Origin: Mesorhizobium sp. B2-1-8
Lineage (GTDB): Bacteria; Pseudomonadota; Alphaproteobacteria; Rhizobiales; Rhizobiaceae
DNA length: 64,000 bases
Assembly: GCF_006442545.2 (NCBI RefSeq)
Contig: NZ_CP083952.1
Coordinates: 5,061,501 to 5,125,500 of the forward strand
Reading direction: 5' to 3'
Shown here piece by piece: positions 53,204 through 62,969 of this stretch. How positions within the stretch are numbered: position 1 is the stretch's first letter; each line of letters opens with the position of its first letter. A program made the translations under genes and the position numbers. The notes below the pieces were generated by a model, which was given only the letters and a program-made list of their open reading frames with translations, was not told where the DNA came from and ran no database searches.

Positions 53204-54593
53204 GGTGGATGAGCTAGCGACCGACACAGACGCCAAGCAGGCGGTGCTGGACTCTCTGGCGACGCTCTATCCTTGGACGCGCTCCTATCATTGCCGCCGG
53301 CTTCGCGATTATGCGTCCCGCTTGTTCGAAGCGCCTACCCAGAAACCGGAACCCGAAATTCGCAGCCGCGCGCTTGCCAAGCTGCTCGACACGATCAGGA
53401 ATGCGGGAACGCGAAACGGATTGCCGATCAACGCCGTCTCCCAAATATGCAAAGATCTAGAGCAACGCCGCGTGTTGCAGACCGGCCCGCATTTGTTTCT
53501 CCTCATGGAGCCAGAGGCCTACTACACCCACATCTTCAGCCTGCTTGGCCTCTCGGCGCATGGCTGCTCGAGCTACGTTTCCTATGCCGTTTCAACGGTG
53601 AGTCTCGTTGAAAAGCCCCGCAAGGGGCCAGGCTGGATCACGCTTGACGGGAAGCCGGTCAACGTCTTCGGTCTCAGCCGAAGCCGGATGATCGGATACG
53701 GCCTTCTGACCGGGCCTGGATCATACCGGTTCGAGCTGGTGCCAGCGGAGCCAAATGCCGAGGGAGATGCCCTCGCCCTGCTTCGCAGTCTTCTGCCGAA
53801 GACGCAGTTCGAGCGGCCTGCGCATGCCATCAAGGCAGCCAATCGCATCCTCTGGCCAAAACTTTTCGGAGAGAGCTTTGCCTTCCTGCAAATCGACGAT
53901 GAGGACGTTGCCGACCTGGTGGCGGACCACCTGTCAGACGAGGGTTCCTGGCTGCGTACGAGGTTGCTGGAAAGCCCAAAGCTGGCTTTGAATATCCTTG
54001 ACGAGATCGACAGGCTGACGGCTGGCCCCTGGGGTGGCTGGCTAGCCCGCGGTACCGATTTCTTTTGGTACTATGAAAACGGAAAGCGCCTGCCGCTGCG
54101 CATGGTGGGTGGAGAACTCATCAATCTGGCGACCAGAACGAAGGTCGCTCGCTTCGCGGCTCCCGATATCATTGAGCGACTGACGAACCGCAGCCTTATT
54201 CCGAACCTGCTCCTTATGTTTCTGGTCCTGTCGATCCTGCCCGGCGTGCGCGCGCTCGGAGGCAGTCACCAGCCGGTCTACTATCCCCTGATGCGCTACG
54301 TCATTTGTCGGGCTCTAGAGACCGCGGACATGGATCCGGACCTTCGACGCGCTCTCGCAAGCGATGAAGTACCAGGAGCTTGGGGGCATCGCGTCATTGA
54401 ATGCGATGAGGATCCATTCGAGTCAATCCGAAAGGGCAGCATAGGCGAAACCGGCGAGGTCATAGACCGCTTCGGCGATATGCCTTTCGCTGATGCCTGT
54501 GGAGGTCTGAGCAGTTTCGTTTCTGATCCGTCGTGGACTGAACTTTGCTCACAGCTGCGGGAGCGAGCGATTGCCCCAAGCGTCTTTTCCTAA
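53193..54593 (+). CDS. Unrecognised 466-aa protein, coupled to MFS exporter
   Basis: I do not recognise this protein. It is soluble apart from one hydrophobic stretch near residue 345 (LIPNLLLMFLVLSILPG), with no signal peptide. Distinct segments: ICKDLEQRRVLQTGPHLFLL, YYTHIFSLLGLSAHGCSSYV, GLSRSRMIGYGLLTGPGSYR and RGTDFFWYYENGKRLPLRM. It begins at ATG 53193 inside the MFS gene with AAGG just upstream. With an AraC regulator, an MFS exporter and a methyltransferase-like gene next door, a biosynthetic or modifying enzyme for an exported small molecule is a reasonable guess, no more. Confidence 0.8.
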   Translation: MNREVDELATDTDAKQAVLDSLATLYPWTRSYHCRRLRDYASRLFEAPTQKPEPEIRSRALAKLLDTIRNAGTRNGLPINAVSQICKDLEQRRVLQTGPHLFLLMEPEAYYTHIFSLLGLSAHGCSSYVSYAVSTVSLVEKPRKGPGWITLDGKPVNVFGLSRSRMIGYGLLTGPGSYRFELVPAEPNAEGDALALLRSLLPKTQFERPAHAIKAANRILWPKLFGESFAFLQIDDEDVADLVADHLSDEGSWLRTRLLESPKLALNILDEIDRLTAGPWGGWLARGTDFFWYYENGKRLPLRMVGGELINLATRTKVARFAAPDIIERLTNRSLIPNLLLMFLVLSILPGVRALGGSHQPVYYPLMRYVICRALETADMDPDLRRALASDEVPGAWGHRVIECDEDPFESIRKGSIGETGEVIDRFGDMPFADACGGLSSFVSDPSWTELCSQLRERAIAPSVFS

Positions 54594-54725
54594 GAGCGGG
54601 CAACTTGCAGAGAGCGGTAAGCATACTTTGCAATATAAAAAGCTATTAACTTTGACCGGCTGACCTGAGACTCTGAAGCTCCTCCAGTTTTTGGTAGAGT
54701 TCGTCCCGCTCAAGGAGACGGACGA

Positions 54726-54992
54726 ATGAAGCGTTCACGGTTTACGGAAGAACAAGTCATCGCGATTTTGAAGGAGCAGGAGGCGGGAATGAAGACCGCC
54801 GATGTCTGCCGCAAGCACGGGATCTCGGAAGCAACCTTCTACAAATACAAGGCCAAGTTCGGTGGCATGGACGTTTCCGACGCCCGCAAGCTGAAGGCTT
54901 TGGAGGAGGAGAACGCCAAGCTGAAGAAGCTGCTGGCCGAGCAGATGCTGGACAATGCCATCCTGAAGGATGTCGCCGCAAGAAAATGGTGA
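54726..54992 (+). CDS. IS3-family OrfA, HTH protein
   Basis: Transposase DNA-binding subunit of 88 aa: KRSRFTEEQVIAILKEQEAG, the HTH (TADVCRKHGISEATFYKYKA) and a leucine-zipper (KLKALEEENAKLKKLLAEQM). Overlaps orfB by 7 bases with an AAAA run at the overlap, as in IS3 elements that make OrfAB by -1 frameshifting. Intact itself. Confidence 0.9.
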   Translation: MKRSRFTEEQVIAILKEQEAGMKTADVCRKHGISEATFYKYKAKFGGMDVSDARKLKALEEENAKLKKLLAEQMLDNAILKDVAARKW

Positions 54993-55623
54993 CGCCCGAT
55001 GCCAAGCGATGCGCTGTGGTCCACGCCTGCGAGCGGCATGGGGTGAGCCAGCGTCGGGCGCGCAAGGCTCTTTTCGTCGATCGCTCGAGCGTTCGCTACA
55101 CAAGCATCCGGCCGGACGATGCCATCGTTCGAGCCGCGACGAAGACGGTGGCTGCCGAGCGCCGCCGCTTTGGCTACCGGCGCATCCACATCATGCTTGA
55201 ACGGCAAGGGATCGTGATGAACCAGAACAAGCTGCGGCGGCTTTATCGGGAGGAGAAGCTCCAGGTCCGCAAGCGTGGCGGCCGCAAGCGGGCCTTGGGA
55301 ACGAGAAGGCCGATGATCGCGCCGGGCCGGATGAACGAGCGCTGGAGCCTGGATTTCGTTAGCGATGCCTTCACGGACGGACGACGGTTCCGGGTTCTGG
55401 CCGTCGTCGACGACTTCACGCGGGAATGCCTGGCGCTGGTCGCGGATAAGTCGCTGTCGGGCGCCCGCGTCGCTCGGGAACTGGACGCCATCATCGCCAC
55501 CGCGGCAGGTCCTGCACGATCGTCTCGGACAACGGCACCGAGCGGACGTCGATGGCGATCCTCAAATGGTGCCAGGAGAGCGGCGTCGAATGGCACTACA
55601 TCGCACCCGGAAAGCCGATGCAG

Positions 55624-57121
55624 ACGGATGTTGTAGAATAGCCCCTTCTTCTCATTCGGCGGCTTTTTCCACAGCGTTTTGCCTGTTCGGTCGCGTCCGC
55701 CATCGGGAAGTTGCTGCTGCATAGGCAGCTTCCGCCTTCTCGACTCGGGATCGTTCTTCGGCGCGCTTGGCCGGGATGTTGTAGTCGAAGGCGGTGCCGC
55801 GTCTGGCATGGCTGGTCGGAAGGCCGGCACGCAGCTCGACCGATCTAAACTTGCGGGCGAGCAAGGCCGGCCGGGCCCAGATGTAGTCGGTATTCTTGCT
55901 CAGCATGTGCCAGATGATCATTGCAAGCTTGCGCGCAGTGGCGACGGCCGCGATGTGCTTTCCGCGGCGCGAGGCGATGCGCTTGTAGAAGGCGCGTAGA
56001 GGTCCTGGCGATCGCACAGCCGCCCATGCCGCCTCGACCAGCATCCCCCGCGCATGGCCGCGGCCCTGCTTTGTGATGCGCCCGTGATAGGCTGGCCCCT
56101 CACCAGACTGCCGCACGCTCGGATTGAGGCCAAGATAGGCGACGAGCTTCTGTGGATCGCTGAAGCGCCGTATGTCTCCGATTGCCGCGGCAACGCTTGC
56201 AGCCACCGTGACGTCGAGGCCGGGCAACGTCATCAAGCGGCGGATTGTCGGATCCTGGAGCGCATGCACCGCGATATCCGCCTCAACCACCGTCAAAGCC
56301 TCGTTGATCTGGTTAATCAAGCCGAGGTGGCGCTCGATGGCGGCGCGCTCATCCGCAGGCAATATTTGCCTCGTCAGCCATTTGCGCCCGCTGATTCCGA
56401 CCAGGTTCCCATGCGGACACGGTGGGATCAGGTGGGCGTGGAGGATTGACTGGATCAGGTTCTTCAGCCGCGAACGCTGGCGAACCAGCTGTGTCCGCCT
56501 GGTGACCTGTCTTCGGAGGGCAAGGGTCCCCGGATCCGGAACCCAGACCTCCGGCAGAAAGCCCGAGGCGTAGAGCTTCGCAAGGACTGTGGCGTCGATC
56601 GTGTCAGTCTTCACCTTTGCGTGCGCGATCATGTGCACCTGCTTGGGATTGGCGATCACGACCCGATCCACGTAGGGCGATAGCACCTCGGCAACGGCCG
56701 CGGCATTGCCGGTCGCCTCGATCACCACGTGGTCGTCATGGGTGAGTTCCTTCTTGGCGAACACTTCGAGCTTATCGCGCAGCATTTGAACGCGGCCGAG
56801 CTTGACGATCTTGCCGTCAAGCAACGACACGACCTCGGCGGCTACGCGGTGTATGTCCATGCCGATAATACGCACGGTTCCCTCCATCGTTGGTCACGAA
56901 CAGGGAGCCAGCGGGCAACACGACAAATACGGATCCGCGCTCGCAGCGCATCCGGGCGAGTCGTAGGGGCGGCCAGATAACGTGCTCGAACTCGCAGTTC
57001 ATCTGCATACGACGGCCTGCCCGCACTTGCGTGCTCCCGGTGCCCCGTGGCCCGGATGCGCCAAGCTTAACGAAACCTGACGACCGAACAAACGATGGGC
57101 ACCGAGAACAACATGCCGGAT
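55624..57121 (-). mobile_element. IS110-family element, copy 2 (1498 bp)
   Basis: Same length and sequence as copy 1 apart from one visible base, and inserted at exactly the same place in orfB of a different IS3 element (GCCGATGCAG | AACGGATTCGT). The non-coding end is 56888-57121. Confidence 0.88.
55652..56887 (-). CDS. IS110-family DEDD transposase, copy 2
   Basis: 411 aa, identical in translation to the protein at 42032-43267, with the DEDD residues and C-terminal Ser domain intact. Near-identity implies recent movement. Confidence 0.92.
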   Translation of the reverse strand: MEGTVRIIGMDIHRVAAEVVSLLDGKIVKLGRVQMLRDKLEVFAKKELTHDDHVVIEATGNAAAVAEVLSPYVDRVVIANPKQVHMIAHAKVKTDTIDATVLAKLYASGFLPEVWVPDPGTLALRRQVTRRTQLVRQRSRLKNLIQSILHAHLIPPCPHGNLVGISGRKWLTRQILPADERAAIERHLGLINQINEALTVVEADIAVHALQDPTIRRLMTLPGLDVTVAASVAAAIGDIRRFSDPQKLVAYLGLNPSVRQSGEGPAYHGRITKQGRGHARGMLVEAAWAAVRSPGPLRAFYKRIASRRGKHIAAVATARKLAMIIWHMLSKNTDYIWARPALLARKFRSVELRAGLPTSHARRGTAFDYNIPAKRAEERSRVEKAEAAYAAATSRWRTRPNRQNAVEKAAE

Positions 57122-57595
57122 AACGGATTCGTGGAGAGTTTCAACGGCCGATTTCGCGACGAATGCTTGAACGAAACGCTGTTCTCCACCCTCACGCAAG
57201 CGCGGGCAGCAATCGATCTATGGAAGGAGGACTACAACCGCAAGAGACCACACTCAGCCCTGGGCAACATCACGCCCATCGAATTCGCCACAAAAATGGC
57301 GCTGGAAAAACAGGCCGCATGAGGCCAGAAACGAAGCGCCGGACCTCCATTGAAATGGAGGGAACAAGGGTCTCAGGTCACAATAGCCCGGGTGAGCTGT
57401 GGCGCAGTTGCGAGGGGGATTGACGTGCTCTCCGTTTTGTCCGCGTCTATACGTTAGCGCTGTTCACGTTGTGATCTCCTGTTGCTCTCGAGACGAAATA
57501 CCAATTCGCAGAACTGGCTTTCGTTCCAACGGTTTAGTGATGAAGATCGAGGGAAAGCCTGCTGATTTCTTGCGGGATCTACCTCGATGGATACT

Positions 57596-58652
57596 TCAGC
57601 TTTTTGGGCGCAATATCCGCGTGACCAGCAGCGTGATCAGGCTGGAGATGACAATCCATACGCCGATCTCGCCGGCGAATGCCGTTGGCCGAGGCGCCGC
57701 CGTGCCGCCAGCGTTAGCCGGAATTGTCGCCTCGGGTTTGGCCGCTGCCCTGGCGTGGCGCGACGCAGCCCGCTCGTTTGCGTCCGCCACAACCGGCGCA
57801 AGATCGCGCCGGCTGCCGCGGCGCACCGAATAGGCGCGCGTGATCTCGGCGCCGAAGAGGAAGATTTGCGCCGAATAATAGACCCAGACCAGCACCACCA
57901 TCAGCGCGCCGGCCGCGCCATAGGAGGTGGCGATGGCGCTGGTGCCGATGTACCAGCGGATCAGCGACTTGCCGATGGTGAACAGCAGCGCCGTGACCAC
58001 CGCTCCGATCGCGACATCACGCCACTTGAGCCTGCGGTCGGGCAGGACTTTGTAGATCGCGGCGAAGAGCAGCGCTATCAGCACGAAGGAGACGACCGTG
58101 TTGATGGCGCTGACGATGAATTCTCCGAACGGCAGGCTGCGGTTGATCAACTCGCCGAGCGCGGCGATCGCCGTGCTCGCCGCGAGCGACACCAGGAGCA
58201 GGAACCCGAGCGCGGCCACGAGACCGAGACTCGCCGCCCTCGCCCGCACCAGCCGCGACAGCGACACGCCGTCGGGCTTCACCTTCCAAATCTTATTGAG
58301 CGACTGCTGCATCTCGCCGAAGACGCCGGACGCGGTGACGAAGAGCGTCACCAGCCCGATGAGGGTGGCCAAAGTGCCCGACCAGCGGTGCGACGCGGTT
58401 TCGATCGTGGCCTTGAGAAGGTCGGCGCTCTGCGGGCCCATGACGCCGGATATCTCGGCCGACAGCGCCAGCTGGGCGGCATCGTTGCCGATGACGATAC
58501 CGGCGATCGCCACGACGATCAGAAGGATCGGGGCCAGCGAGGTGGTGGCGTAAAAGGCCATCGCCGCGCCATGGCTCAGCGCATTGTCGTTGATATAGCC
58601 GGTGACGCTTTCCTTCAGGATCGTCCAACTTCATCGACCCAGCGCGGCATCT
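57596..58652 (-). CDS. YihY/BrkB-family membrane protein, possible 5' frameshift
   Basis: About six membrane helices of the YihY/virulence-factor-BrkB family (AFYATTSLAPILLIVVAIAG, LIGLVTLFVTASGVFGEMQQ, VLVWVYYSAQIFLFGAEITR). In-frame homology extends upstream of ATG 58561 (WTILKESVTGYINDNALSHG), but the likely start at 58652 (MPRWVDEV) is one frame off, so a single-base indel near 58620 may have broken the N-terminus. If translated from 58561 it is 321 aa. Function of the family unknown. Confidence 0.75.
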
Positions 58653-58660
58653 TTCCTCAC

Positions 58661-59764
58661 TTATTTCGGACGTGGATCCTCGAGACCGGCGCCGATCGCA
58701 GGGAACTCCCTTGCCCGGCGCTTCTCGACCGCTTCGGCGAGCGCCAGAGCGGCGTTCGTCACTTCGGCCTGGACGGCCTTGTCGGCGTCGAGCTCTTCAT
58801 GGCTGGTCGCATAGGGCTTCCAGTAACCGATATAGCGGTCGAGCTCGCCAAGCTCTCCGATCGGATCGAGCTTCATAGAACGCAGCCAGTCGGCAAGCGC
58901 GTACCGCACGTTTGCCGCGCCTTCCGTGTCGCCATGCACGACGACCGAGAAAAGCCGGCCGGCGAGATGGCGCGGATAGTCCCAACCGGCAAGCTCAGCT
59001 TTCTTGGCAAGGGCAGCATCTTTGCCCTGCGTCAGGGTCGGGTCGGGATTGCCGCCATCGGCGCAGACGAGGCGGTCCATCATCAGCTTGATCGGCGATG
59101 AGGTTTGATACCAGTTGACAGGCGTCACGATCATCACGCCATGCGCCTCGACCCAGAGCGGATAGATGTCGTTCATCCAGTCCTGCACCTGGCCGAGCGA
59201 ATGGTTCGGGTAGCAGGAGCACGGCCAGTGGCAGAGTGCCGCCGCCGTCGAGAAGCACGCCTTGCAGGGATAGATCTTGCGACCGTATTCGGAGGCCAGC
59301 CGCGAGAGGTCAAGCACCTCGACCGAGAAGCGGGGCTTTTGCGCGATGGCATCGCGCGCCAGCTCGACCAGCCGAAAGCTTTTCGACATCTCGCCCGGGC
59401 AGGTGTGCTCGCTGCGCGACGAGCCGTTGATGATCAGGATGCGCGAGGGCGCGGCTTTGTCTTCGTGGCGCCGCTGTGCTGCCTCGACCGCCTCATGGGC
59501 GGCGATCCATTCGACCGACAGATCGTAATCGGGATCATGGAAGCCCTCTCCGGCCTTACGGGTAACGGGGCTCTTGCGTTCCTCGCTATAGGCCTGCCAG
59601 GCGATCTCAGCCAACCTACCGAGGGATTCGGCCTCCCCCTCGAAGGCTGGATCGTAGAACAGTTTCCTGTAGCGCTGCTTGAATTCCGCCTCGCCGAGGC
59701 GCGGGCTGGGCATCCCTTTGCGCGGTTCAATGTCGGCTTTGTCGGATCGCGTCTGCTCTGCCAT
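58661..59764 (-). CDS. Flavodoxin/NADPH-dependent FMN reductase-like protein
   Basis: Protein of 367 aa. A 105-residue N-terminal extension precedes a flavodoxin-like fold: ILIINGSSRSEHTCPGEMSK (FMN phosphate loop), PCKACFSTAAALC (Cys-rich), VEAHGVMIVTPVNWYQTSSP (FMN ring loop), then SVVVHGDTEGAANV. Likely an FMN-dependent oxidoreductase; electron acceptor unknown. Starts at ATG 59764, transcribed toward the BrkB gene 9 bases downstream. Confidence 0.83.
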   Translation of the reverse strand: MAEQTRSDKADIEPRKGMPSPRLGEAEFKQRYRKLFYDPAFEGEAESLGRLAEIAWQAYSEERKSPVTRKAGEGFHDPDYDLSVEWIAAHEAVEAAQRRHEDKAAPSRILIINGSSRSEHTCPGEMSKSFRLVELARDAIAQKPRFSVEVLDLSRLASEYGRKIYPCKACFSTAAALCHWPCSCYPNHSLGQVQDWMNDIYPLWVEAHGVMIVTPVNWYQTSSPIKLMMDRLVCADGGNPDPTLTQGKDAALAKKAELAGWDYPRHLAGRLFSVVVHGDTEGAANVRYALADWLRSMKLDPIGELGELDRYIGYWKPYATSHEELDADKAVQAEVTNAALALAEAVEKRRAREFPAIGAGLEDPRPK

Positions 59765-59992
59765 TTTCTACCCAAGCCCAATACGCAGCGGGCTGGGCGG
59801 CCCGCGAATGACAATTCGGCGCGCGACGGTTGGTTCCGGTGGAGAAAAAGGCCCGCCCGGTGTGTAGAGATCGGCAAGCATCGGGCCGTGGGAGCCCAAA
59901 GGCCGCGCGGGTCAGAGGTGTGGTGACCCGCCCCCCAAAACCCAACCGGCAGGGCGCGATGAGTTCCGGCCGGGGCGGTCCCCGCCGGCCGC

Positions 59993-60966
59993 TTACTTCG
60001 ACGTCTTCGGTGGCACCTCGCCCGGCTTGATCACCGGCATGTCGCTGCCGGTCATCGAACAGGTGATGCCGTGGTCGGCCATCAGCCGCTGGAACTGCTC
60101 GCTCGTATATTGCGATCCCTGGTCGGAATGAGGCAGCAGGCTGTCGGGCTTGCCTCTCCTCCAGATCCCCATTCAGATCGCCATGATGAGCGCATCGGTG
60201 ACGAGTTGTGCTGTCATTTCGGCCTTCATCGCGAGAACAGGTCGACCACTGCGGCGACGTAGAGCCAACCTTCCGCAGTCCAGATGTAGGTGAAGTCGGC
60301 GATCCATTTCTGGTTCGGCTCCGATGCCTCGAAGGCGCGGTCTAGGAGGTTGTCCGACACTGCCGAGCGCTCGCCGGTATCCTTTGGCAGTCCGCGGCGC
60401 CGAGGCCGGGCCCGCAGCCCGTTCTCCTGCATCAGACGTTCGATACGATGCAGACCGCAGGAAAGACCTTGGCCAGCACGTCGTGCCAGATGAGGCGGGC
60501 ACCATAGGTCCGATCGCTGCTTTTGAAGCTTCGGTCAATCCGGGAAACGAGGATCTCGTTATGCCGGGAGCGAGTGCTGGGGCTGCGGTTGAGCCAGGCA
60601 TAGAAGCCCGACCGGGATACATCCAGCGCACTGCACAGCCATGCCACCGGCCAGATGTTCCGGTGCCTAGCGATGAAAGCGAACCTCATGTCACTTCCCT
60701 CGCGAAGTAGGCTGCGGCCTCTTTTAGGATGTCACGCTCCGCCTTCAGCTTCGCCACTTCCTTGCGAAGCCGGTCGATCTCCTGCTGCTCCGGCTTCATC
60801 TGCCCATGACATGATGTGGATCGGTCGACAGCTCGCGCACTCATTTGCGCAGCACATTCTCGTGGAGATCGAAATCGCGGGCAGCTTGGGCCACCGCAAC
60901 GCCCCGATCCTTTATCAATCTCACCGCCTCAAGCTTGAACTCGCGGCTGAATTTCCTTCCCTGCAT
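59993..60966 (-). pseudogene. IS3-family element remnant, OrfA and OrfB
   Basis: OrfA from ATG 60966 (MQGRKFSREFKLEAVRLIKDRG) has TGG changed to TGA after LRK, then REL...; a later part KPEQQEIDRLRKEVAKLKAE is in another frame. OrfB from 60689 (MRFAFIARHRNIWPVAWLCS) is frameshifted after WHDVLAK, resumes RLMQENGLRARPRRR...NQKWIADFTYIWTAEGWLYVA, shifts again, and ends near 59993. Several inactivating changes; ends not defined. Confidence 0.85.
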
Positions 60967-61309
60967 TCCCACTCTCCAGTTCCGTTAAACACCTTATCTC
61001 GGTGTCCACGAAACCGGCAGCAGGCCAGTCCTGACGTTCCGGATATGAGCTAGACGCCAAAAAAGGCGCATATTATCCGCCAGGAGACAGTGCTGGCTAA
61101 CTAACCATCAGGGCCAATTCAGGGTCGCCCTCGGATCCAAATTTGAGAGCCATGTTTCGGCGGCGCCGCTCGAAAGCCGTCCAGAAAGCATGCCGCCGAC
61201 CGGGCCTAGGCATCGCTCCCTCCTCGGAAACAGTCGCGCGGACCCTGTCCCCAAGGTAGCACAGGTTCGGCATGCGCCCTCAGGCGACGCCGGCAGGACC
61301 ATGGACCCC
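60967..61309. other. No gene; IS3 end and promoter region
   Basis: Contains the probable outer end of the IS3 remnant (GTTAAACACC... stretch) and the approach to the PRC-barrel promoter. No frame has support. Confidence 0.45.
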
Positions 61310-61334
61310 GGAACGTAGGGCCTTTGTTTACGTT
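61310..61334 (+). promoter_or_regulatory. EcfG-type promoter of the PRC-barrel gene
   Basis: GGAAC 61310-61314, N17, GTT 61332-61334 with C before GTT: full consensus. ATG 61392 lies 57 bases downstream, behind AGGAGG at about 61378-61383. Confidence 0.68.
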
Positions 61335-61391
61335 GATTGAAATGACGTTGACGGAAACCGACGGTCTATCAACAACAGGAGGAATCTCACA

Positions 61392-62246
61392 ATGGTCCGC
61401 AAGATACTCGCTACGGTGGCGACGGCCGCTCTCATTACGACGGCGCTCTGCACCGCCGGTGCACACGCCGCAAACACGAGCAAGCCCGCTACCCAGACAG
61501 AGGTTGTTGCTCCGGTCACTGATGGCAAACTCGTCTCCAAGATCATGGGAACCGCGGTCTATGACAGCAGCGCTGATGACGCGACGAAGATCGGTGATGT
61601 TAATGACATCGTCCTGGACAAGGACGGGAACGCCAAACTCGTGGTCATTGGCGTCGGCGGTTTCCTTGGCGTGGGCGAAAAAAATGTCGCCTACGACTTC
61701 AATAAGCTTGAATGGGTCAACAAGAAGGGCGATCGCTGGTTAGTCGCGAAGACGACGAAGGATGAGCTTAAAGCTCAGCCCAATTTCGATACGAAGGCTT
61801 ACGATACCGCGGCAACGTCGACGACCCAGCCGGCCAACGGCACGGCGGACACCCAAGCGACAACTGCCAAAACCGACAGGACTGCGACGGCCTCGGTCGA
61901 CAAGTCGACCTTGACCCAAATGCCGTCAGACAAAATCAGCGCGGCAAATCTGATCGGAACCAACGTCTATGGCGCAGATGATGCGAAGGTCGGCGAGATC
62001 GGCGACGTTATCCTGACCGGTGATAAGAAGGTCGACTCGATAATCGTTGATGTAGGCGGCTTTCTGGGCATTGGCGAAAAGAAGGTTGCGGTCGGCATGG
62101 AGAACCTCAAGTTCATGACCGACAAAAACGGCAACCGTTACCTCTATACGAACTTCACCAAGGACCAGTTGGAGGCGCAGACTGCCTACGACAAGGCTAC
62201 TTACGCACAAAACCGGGACAAGCAGCGCATCATCGTCAACAAGTAA
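61392..62246 (+). CDS. PRC-barrel protein, two barrels, exported
   Basis: Protein of 284 aa with a signal peptide (ATAALITTALCTAGAHA) and two PRC-barrel domains: residues about 43-135 (KIMGTAVYDSSADDATKIGD...VIGVGGFLGVGEKNVAYDF) and about 180-270 (NLIGTNVYGADDAKVGEIGD...DVGGFLGIGEKKVAVGM), joined by a Thr/Ala linker. PRC barrels of this exported sort are abundant in Rhizobiales and stress-associated. Strong promoter and ribosome-binding site support high stress expression. Confidence 0.9.
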   Translation: MVRKILATVATAALITTALCTAGAHAANTSKPATQTEVVAPVTDGKLVSKIMGTAVYDSSADDATKIGDVNDIVLDKDGNAKLVVIGVGGFLGVGEKNVAYDFNKLEWVNKKGDRWLVAKTTKDELKAQPNFDTKAYDTAATSTTQPANGTADTQATTAKTDRTATASVDKSTLTQMPSDKISAANLIGTNVYGADDAKVGEIGDVILTGDKKVDSIIVDVGGFLGIGEKKVAVGMENLKFMTDKNGNRYLYTNFTKDQLEAQTAYDKATYAQNRDKQRIIVNK

Positions 62247-62305
62247 AAACACCTGGAGCGCTCGCCTGTGGCGGGCGCTTCGGCCGTCTATGGGTAGGAG
62301 CGGGC

Positions 62306-62794
62306 TTGAAATTAGCCGACGAAGTCCGTCATTGCTCTGAAGATATCAGCGATCTCGTTCTGTCTGATGTCGTTTCTGCGCTTCATCGACGAGTTAAGGT
62401 TAGCCACGAATTCGATATTCCCTACATCGCTGGGTACAGCAGGGATGCAGCTACGATTTACATCGACCGACATCTGCCGCGCACCATCAGATGGAAAGCC
62501 AAGGACGTGCGGCTGGAGCCGTTTTTGGTGTGCCACGAAATTGTTGAAAAAGCTCTCTTGGACGAATTGCGGCTTCATTATCTGCACGCCCATCAAATCG
62601 CTTCGCGCATCGAGAGAGACGCGGTCAGAGGGGCTGGCCTGACTTGGCGGCACTACCAAAGCGTCATTAAAGGGCATGAGAAAGCAATTGATGAGGAACA
62701 GCTTCGCTGCGTGCCAAGGGAGTTAGATCTCACCCCTTACAAGGACCTGAAGGATTACCCGTTGCTCCGGCGGCTGGTCCAAGCATCGCAGTAG
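62306..62794 (+). CDS. Hypothetical protein with HEIVEK motif, 162 aa
   Basis: TTG 62306 (MKLADEVRHC) with GGAG 8 bases upstream. The central VCHEIVEKALLDEL...LHYLHAHQIASRIER has the look of a helix-borne metal site (H-E-x-x-E with later His). The sequence resembles phage- or prophage-type hypothetical proteins; function unknown and no peptidase activity is claimed. It lies 59 bases after the PRC-barrel gene. Confidence 0.65.
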   Translation: MKLADEVRHCSEDISDLVLSDVVSALHRRVKVSHEFDIPYIAGYSRDAATIYIDRHLPRTIRWKAKDVRLEPFLVCHEIVEKALLDELRLHYLHAHQIASRIERDAVRGAGLTWRHYQSVIKGHEKAIDEEQLRCVPRELDLTPYKDLKDYPLLRRLVQASQ

Positions 62795-62871
62795 CTCGTT
62801 GCGTGGGATGGTGCAAGGCACGGAGACATCGGGAAATTGAAGCAGGCACACTGTCAAATTTTCTCGCCAAT

Positions 62872-62896
62872 GGAACTTCCCGACGGAATGCTGGTT
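62872..62896 (+). promoter_or_regulatory. EcfG-type promoter of the 154-aa gene
   Basis: GGAAC 62872-62876, N17, GTT 62894-62896; the ATG follows at 62970. Confidence 0.58.
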
Positions 62897-62969
62897 CGCC
62901 TGCATAGGGACGATTGAGGCTGTTTCGGCCTGTGTTGCAGACGGAGCGCCTCGCCAACAGGAGACGGCC

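Larger units (their letters stand above)
54986..57322 (+). pseudogene. IS3-family OrfB, frameshifted and split by IS110
   Basis: HTH_21 part (RRFGYRRIHIMLERQGI), integrase core (NERWSLDFVSDAFTDGRRFRV, VVDDFTRECLAL) up to ELDAIIA; then a frameshift near 55500 shifts the SDNGTE region (TIVSDNGTERTSMAI in another frame). The IS110 insert enters at 55624 after APGKPMQ, and the rest (NGFVESFNGRFRDECLNETL...RPHSALGNITPIEF) runs to 57322. Confidence 0.85.
54661..57380 (+). mobile_element. IS3-family element carrying a nested IS110
   Basis: Terminal inverted repeats TGACCTGAGAC at 54661-54671 and its complement at 57370-57380 enclose orfA, orfB and the IS110 insert. Without the insert the element is about 1.2 kb, normal for IS3. 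No target duplication is obvious (flanks CCGGC and CAATA). It separates the 466-aa gene from the BrkB gene. Confidence 0.82.

Noticed and set aside
57587..59101. Plus-strand frame of 504 codons
   Set aside because: Runs antisense to the BrkB and flavodoxin-like genes and is Asp/Arg/His-rich with no domain.
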